Origin: Casuarius casuarius
Lineage: Eukaryota > Chordata > Aves > Casuariiformes > Casuariidae
Assembly: GCA_003342895.1 (NCBI GenBank)
Contig: PTFA01000195.1
Location: 372,001-436,000, forward strand
Direction of reading: 5' to 3'
Length of the DNA stretch: 64,000 nucleotides
This document shows, in pieces, positions 59,701 to 64,000 of the stretch (position 1 is the stretch's first letter; every line of letters begins with the position of its first letter). A program made the translations under genes and the position numbers. The notes beneath the pieces are model-generated. The model saw nothing but the letters and a program-made list of their open reading frames with translations, searched no databases and was not told the origin of the DNA.

Positions 59701-61379
59701 TATTCTAACACATCTCAAATGCCACTGAATATGTGTGGGTACCTGATTTCAATCCTGTTTTGCTAGATGTCCCAGTGACTAAAGTAAAAACTTAAAAACC
59801 TACTTCCCACATAGACCCCTGAGCTTGGACATCTTAGTCTGCAAGCTGGATCTCACTCTGAGAAACAGCTGATTCTTTTCCCAGTGGATGTTATATGTTA
59901 TTTGATAAAGACATTTTAATCTCTCCTCCCAATTCTTGCACCATTTGTAAAGCCAGACTGACAATGCAGAAGTTCCCAGTTTCTTCATCTTCTGTGCTAC
60001 TAAAGATCACCTGAAACAAACTGCTGTGCCATAGTCAGGGACTGTTGTATCTGATTTAATGTGTTCTGCTCTTGGGGCCAGTTTTCATTATGTGCCACTC
60101 AGTGGGACATGACTCATTATTTGTTCCATGGGGCAGAAAGGGAGAGCAAAACTTCCCCTTCACTGGTGAGCGGGAGGAGTCTTTAGAGGTTGACTTCTGC
60201 ATTATATGCTAAAGAAGAAGTCTTAAAAATGTCCCTCTATCTCCAAAAATTCTCCGCATGCAGCAGAAAGGAGGAAATTACACTTAGAAGCTGACAGTTG
60301 GATTGCGGTGAAAACTCTAGTAATGATGCTCTGTCCATGGAAGCTTTACCAGCCTTTGCTGTAAATGAATGTTCTGACCTTCTCCAGACCTATTATATGA
60401 GATAAATAAAAAAACAAAAAAATAGTCCTTCCATTTTGACTTTAAGAATGTACTGAAAATTATATCAGTTAAAATAAAAAAGGCATCATTTAAAGACTAC
60501 AGTAATTGGAGAATGTTTCTTTCTTGCCAGTCAAATCAAGCTGCATGAAAATAAGAAATGGAAAAGAGCAAAAGAAGCAATACAAAGCCAAAATGACAAT
60601 AGGAAATCATTTCTTTCCATTTTTCTCTTTGGTGAGATTCTAAGGGAAAGAGAACTGACTCCTTGTATGTGATTAATTTAGAGAACTGCTTACTAAAAGT
60701 TAGTGTTTGGCAGGTTTTGTAAGAGGCCGCAAAAGTAGCATCTTACATGGAGGCAGAATGAGGACTACAAGGAACAATGGAGAAAGAAAGAGAGTAAAGA
60801 GTGCAATGATTTATGTGTGTAGCTTATATAAAATCTTCCTGGACTTATTTCAAGAGTTGCCTTATACGATGAAGAAACACAGATTGAAAATATTGTCCTG
60901 AAATAACAACAACAAAAAATCTGCATAAATCTAGAAGGCAAAACTGAAATAAGACCAGAATATCTTTTTTTTTGTTGTAAGAAATACCACCATTTTCACG
61001 TATTTTTAGTTGTTCCAGATTAGAAAAAATATGTTAACTTGAAACATTCCTTCTACAATTGCATTTTCCAAAATATTTAGTCTCTAGCCAAACTGAATGC
61101 TCTGCTTCGATTAAGACAAAGTGCGTTTTACTTTTCTCTCTCAATGTATAATACAAAAATCCCTTAAGAAAACTCCAAGCATTTAATGTCACATTTTGAA
61201 CTTACTGAAATCCTTCAGCTCAATACCACATCCTTCTGCGTGTTTTGATTTCAATGGAAAGTTTGCATCAGAAAAATGCCCTGTATGCATTTAATGTATA
61301 TGTGCATATATGTAAGCATTTTTTTAATGGAAGAGGAAGTCCCAGCTATATTGACAGAGATCTACCACTGCTTTCAGTG
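56717..61379. other. Gene-free AT-rich stretch
   Basis: No named repeats. A strong acceptor-like tract TTTCTTTTTTACAG near 57172-57185 has no donor. Overlapping frames at 58997-59311 (+) and 59086-59280 (-) have no domains. Confidence 0.4.
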
Positions 61380-61740
61380 ATATTATGTACTCCAAGCTAG
61401 AGCTGTGCCAGCTGTTCTTAGACTTAACTGTGGCAAGTCTGTTTGCGCCTTAGTCTCCCTAGATGTCACCTGCAGTTTCAGAGGTCAGGAATGGCAGTTT
61501 GGACTGCCAAGTCAGTTCATTCTTAGGGTCCTAGGCTCAGGGTCCTAGTCTCCTGCAGGGATGTCAGCTTGCGCTCAGGCTGGGATTGGCAGAGAATTGA
61601 GAAGTTTCTTTGGAGTAGTAAGCCTGCTTGTAGGACTGGAGACAGTGAGTGCCAGTGTCCGCACCCTGCCAGCAGTGTGGACTCAACATCATCCATACCA
61701 CCTGGCCTAGGAATGCAGGCTCTCTCTCTCTCTCTAGTTT
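61380..61740. other. Small GC-rich islet with short tandem repeat
   Basis: Visibly higher G+C than its flanks, containing AGGGTCCTAG at 61525-61534 and again at 61539-61548 (14-bp period), and ending in (CT)8 at 61720-61735. No open frame of note. Could be an unrecognised repeat (for example an LTR relic) or a regulatory islet. Confidence 0.4.
61720..61735. repeat. (CT)8 microsatellite
   Basis: Eight CT units closing the GC-rich islet. Confidence 0.9.
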
Positions 61741-63240
61741 AAGAACAAATAAAATGTTAATGCAGTCTGAAATCTTAATTTATCCTTAAGTACAGAACCT
61801 ATTGTAGTCTTCTGCCTGCGAATTGTGCCTAGGAAAGTAAACCTCTATTTTCTCCTTCCTGATCCCAAAGACCTGCCTTGCAGCTGTAACACTATCGCAT
61901 CACTTTTTTTGAACACTTTTCATTGCTCTTTTTCCTATCTTTTTTTCCCTTATGTCAAGTCTTTGGGGCAGATGTCCTTCTAAAGTCTATAACATAAGGG
62001 AGGCTCTAGGGCTTACAGTGATATAAACAATAATTGTTTTAATTCATCGTGCAAATAGAAAAGAGCTTCTCCAAATGTCTATCAGAATGCTTCCAGGATG
62101 AAGTCTATTATCAATATTTATTTCAGCTAAGATTTGTAAGTATTTTAGTAGGTTTGGGTTTTATCTGGGCAACATTTAGTTATCAGTTGCAATAGTTCAT
62201 ATGCAAAATATTGTCCATAATATGCATATCAGGCAGCATTAGGGCCTGTTATGAAGAATGTAAGTAAAGCAGTTTGAAAAAAGGATAAACACGAGAAAGA
62301 GTTTCTTGGCAAAAAACTACATTTGTGAGGGTTTTTTGTTTTTATTTTTCTGTGCTATACTATATGTTTTTCCTCCACTTATGCAGTTTACCAATAAGAA
62401 TGTGACCTAATCATATTTTAGAAACACTGCTATTGGATGATGAGTAAATTGTTTTTGCTAATAAAAGTCATTCCTTCTGCGACTGCTCAGACAAGTGTGT
62501 TTGATAAAGTCAGGGTTTTTTTTGTTTTATTACTTAGAAACATGTTTATTTTGTTAGGGAACTCTTACATGGAACTATTCTTAAAACAGTTAATTACAAA
62601 TTCAAAAATAACAATTAAATCTTATACTTAATGGAGAAAAGAAATAGCAAAATATTGATCTTTGTCATCTTTCTAAAAATCACATTCAAAAAAGTGAAAA
62701 GAATTGGAGGGAATTAAAAAAACTCAGACCAATTGCAATGTCATTCAATACGTACATACTTCAATAGGTATCTAAATAATATCGCTACTAAATACAGTTT
62801 AGATCCTCTTTGCTTTTAATTCCATCATAACTATTTACTTTTCATGACATATAGGCTTTAACAATAATTCACTTCATTATAATATTAACATATTATAAAA
62901 TGTACTTATTTTACAAACATCTCCAAATATATTTTTTGCAACATTCTCAGATCATACCCTCACCCAAAAGTTGTTTTATTACCATGTGTACAGCACGTAT
63001 ATAAACCTGTCTAATTTATTCAGTCTTCATCAGAAAAAATATAATTTTAGGAACTGATGTAGTTATATTCAGATGTTTTTGAACAATCCAAATTTCTTGT
63101 AAGAATTTTATAGCAATTTCATTTAATTTATTTCAAGAGTAATTTGTATTAGAATTAGTTAAAATAACATTTATATCTGTTTGAAAATTCTGTTTCAACT
63201 ATTTTTGATATTATACCAGATTGGAATGATAAAAAATAAG
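61741..63240. other. Gene-free, strongly AT-rich stretch
   Basis: Many T and A runs and ATATGCAAA/ATATGCAT words (62200-62230). No genes and no named repeats. Confidence 0.4.
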
Positions 63241-63274
63241 TTTCAGAAAGAAATGGGAATAGAAGGGTTGAATC

Positions 63275-63370
63275 ATCTTTTTTTTCAATCAAAACAAAAT
63301 GTTTTGACAGTTCAAAATGAAACATTGAATCAAAACGTTGATTTGAAATGAAATGTTTCATTTTGAAAAG
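63275..63370. repeat. Hairpin-forming repeat (TTTCATTTTGAA type)
   Basis: TTCAAAATGAAACA (63311-63324) and TGTTTCATTTTGAA (63354-63367) are a perfect 14-bp inverted repeat. A second stem sits inside (AATCAA at 63328-63333 with TTGATT at 63338-63343), and a third lies just upstream (TCAAAAC at 63289-63295 with GTTTTGA at 63301-63307). The wording matches self-complementary AAATGTTTTGA-type repeats that I recall from reptile-lineage genomes. Probably a foldback element relic. Confidence 0.55.
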
Positions 63371-64000
63371 TTGACTTGAAGCATAAATTTTATATCAAAT
63401 TGGCATCATGAATTAAAATGCCACACAAATTCTACTTTAATTCAAATGCCAATTCAAAAGTAAATAATTAGGTCTGAACTGAGATTTTAAAAGAAATATT
63501 TTATTCTGTTTCAAACTACTGCTTTGGAAAATCAGAAAGATCATCAAAATGGACAGTCCCTACATACAAGTTCGAATGTAATGAAAACTCATTTTTCACA
63601 GGAAAAACGTACAGGCAAACAAACATTTTTCATCAGAACATTTTATCTCTAGCCTGATTCCTTACAGATCCATCCTGGATGTGTCTGAGGTAGGTTCTCT
63701 GGAGCAAAGATACATTTTTGCCAGAGTTCTTATGGTAATAATGCTCCAGAGAGCTTTGTTTAACAAACAGCTACCTTGCTAAGGAGATCGTTCCTAGACT
63801 ATTGCAAACAGGCTCAGACACCTTAATATCAGAAAAGGAAAAGAAAAAAAAAGGCATACAGTAAGCAATTAAAGAAAAGTGTCAGAAATTATTCAAGTGT
63901 TGGAAGAAAAAAAAAAAGAATGATCTCAACTGTAATGAAAATGTGCAGGTATACAAAAGAAGAAGAATCATTAGACTGGTTCAAGTGACTATAAATCAGA
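63371..64000. other. Gene-free AT-rich end of window
   Basis: Possible continuation of the hairpin-type repeat to about 63640 (TTTTTCATCAGAACATTTTA words), with A-rich runs at 63842-63853 and 63907-63919. No gene seen. Confidence 0.4.

Noticed and set aside
1..64000. CRISPR arrays, operons, bacterial promoters, tRNA or rRNA genes
   Set aside because: The window is vertebrate nuclear DNA. No regularly spaced direct repeats, no intact tRNA and no rRNA beyond the 5S-like relic were seen.

Overview
This 64-kb window looks like vertebrate nuclear DNA, most probably from a bird. The main evidence is a 5'-truncated CR1 LINE at about 30293-31970. Its reverse-transcriptase remnants, its 3' UTR wording and its 3' terminus (two to three copies of an ATTCTGTG-type octamer) match the avian CR1 type as I know it. 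A crocodilian or turtle cannot be strictly excluded, because several of the older repeat families seen here are shared across archosaurs and turtles. The sequence is AT-rich and poor in CpG, with mononucleotide tracts, microsatellites and one 15-base assembly gap (51673-51687).

I found no protein-coding gene that I can defend. Outside the CR1 element, every long open frame is short (135 codons or fewer) and has no recognisable domain. The window is therefore best read as a gene desert or the inside of one or more very long introns. Several short intervals flanked by good splice-site consensus are recorded as candidates: 832-867, 22197-22328, 33212-33307 and 36973-37081 on +, and 16196-16326 and 24237-24307 on -. 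They are unproven, and decoys of this quality are expected in 64 kb.

Layout. 1-10 kb: candidate exon-like stretches, a 5S-rRNA-like SINE relic, a quasi-palindromic repeat, two tRNA-derived SINE relics of MIR/core-SINE type and a small hAT-like MITE. 10-30 kb: an old CR1 3' tail, two more SINE relics, several relics of a palindromic GGGCCAAAT-type repeat, and AT-rich blocks that look like conserved noncoding elements. 30.3-32.0 kb: the one clearly recognisable transposon, a dead CR1 copy. 32-48 kb: minus-strand CR1 3' ends, an older CR1 RT fragment, poly(T) tracts, short tandem duplications and enhancer-like blocks. 48-64 kb: AT-rich sequence with the assembly gap, a minus-strand CR1 tail beside an (AAATG)8 microsatellite, a small GC-rich islet near 61.5 kb and a hairpin-forming repeat near 63.3 kb.

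Nothing here acts together as a pathway or operon. The plausible functional content is regulatory (distal enhancers or lncRNA exons) and needs comparative or transcript data. I found no new enzymatic or defence system and do not claim one.
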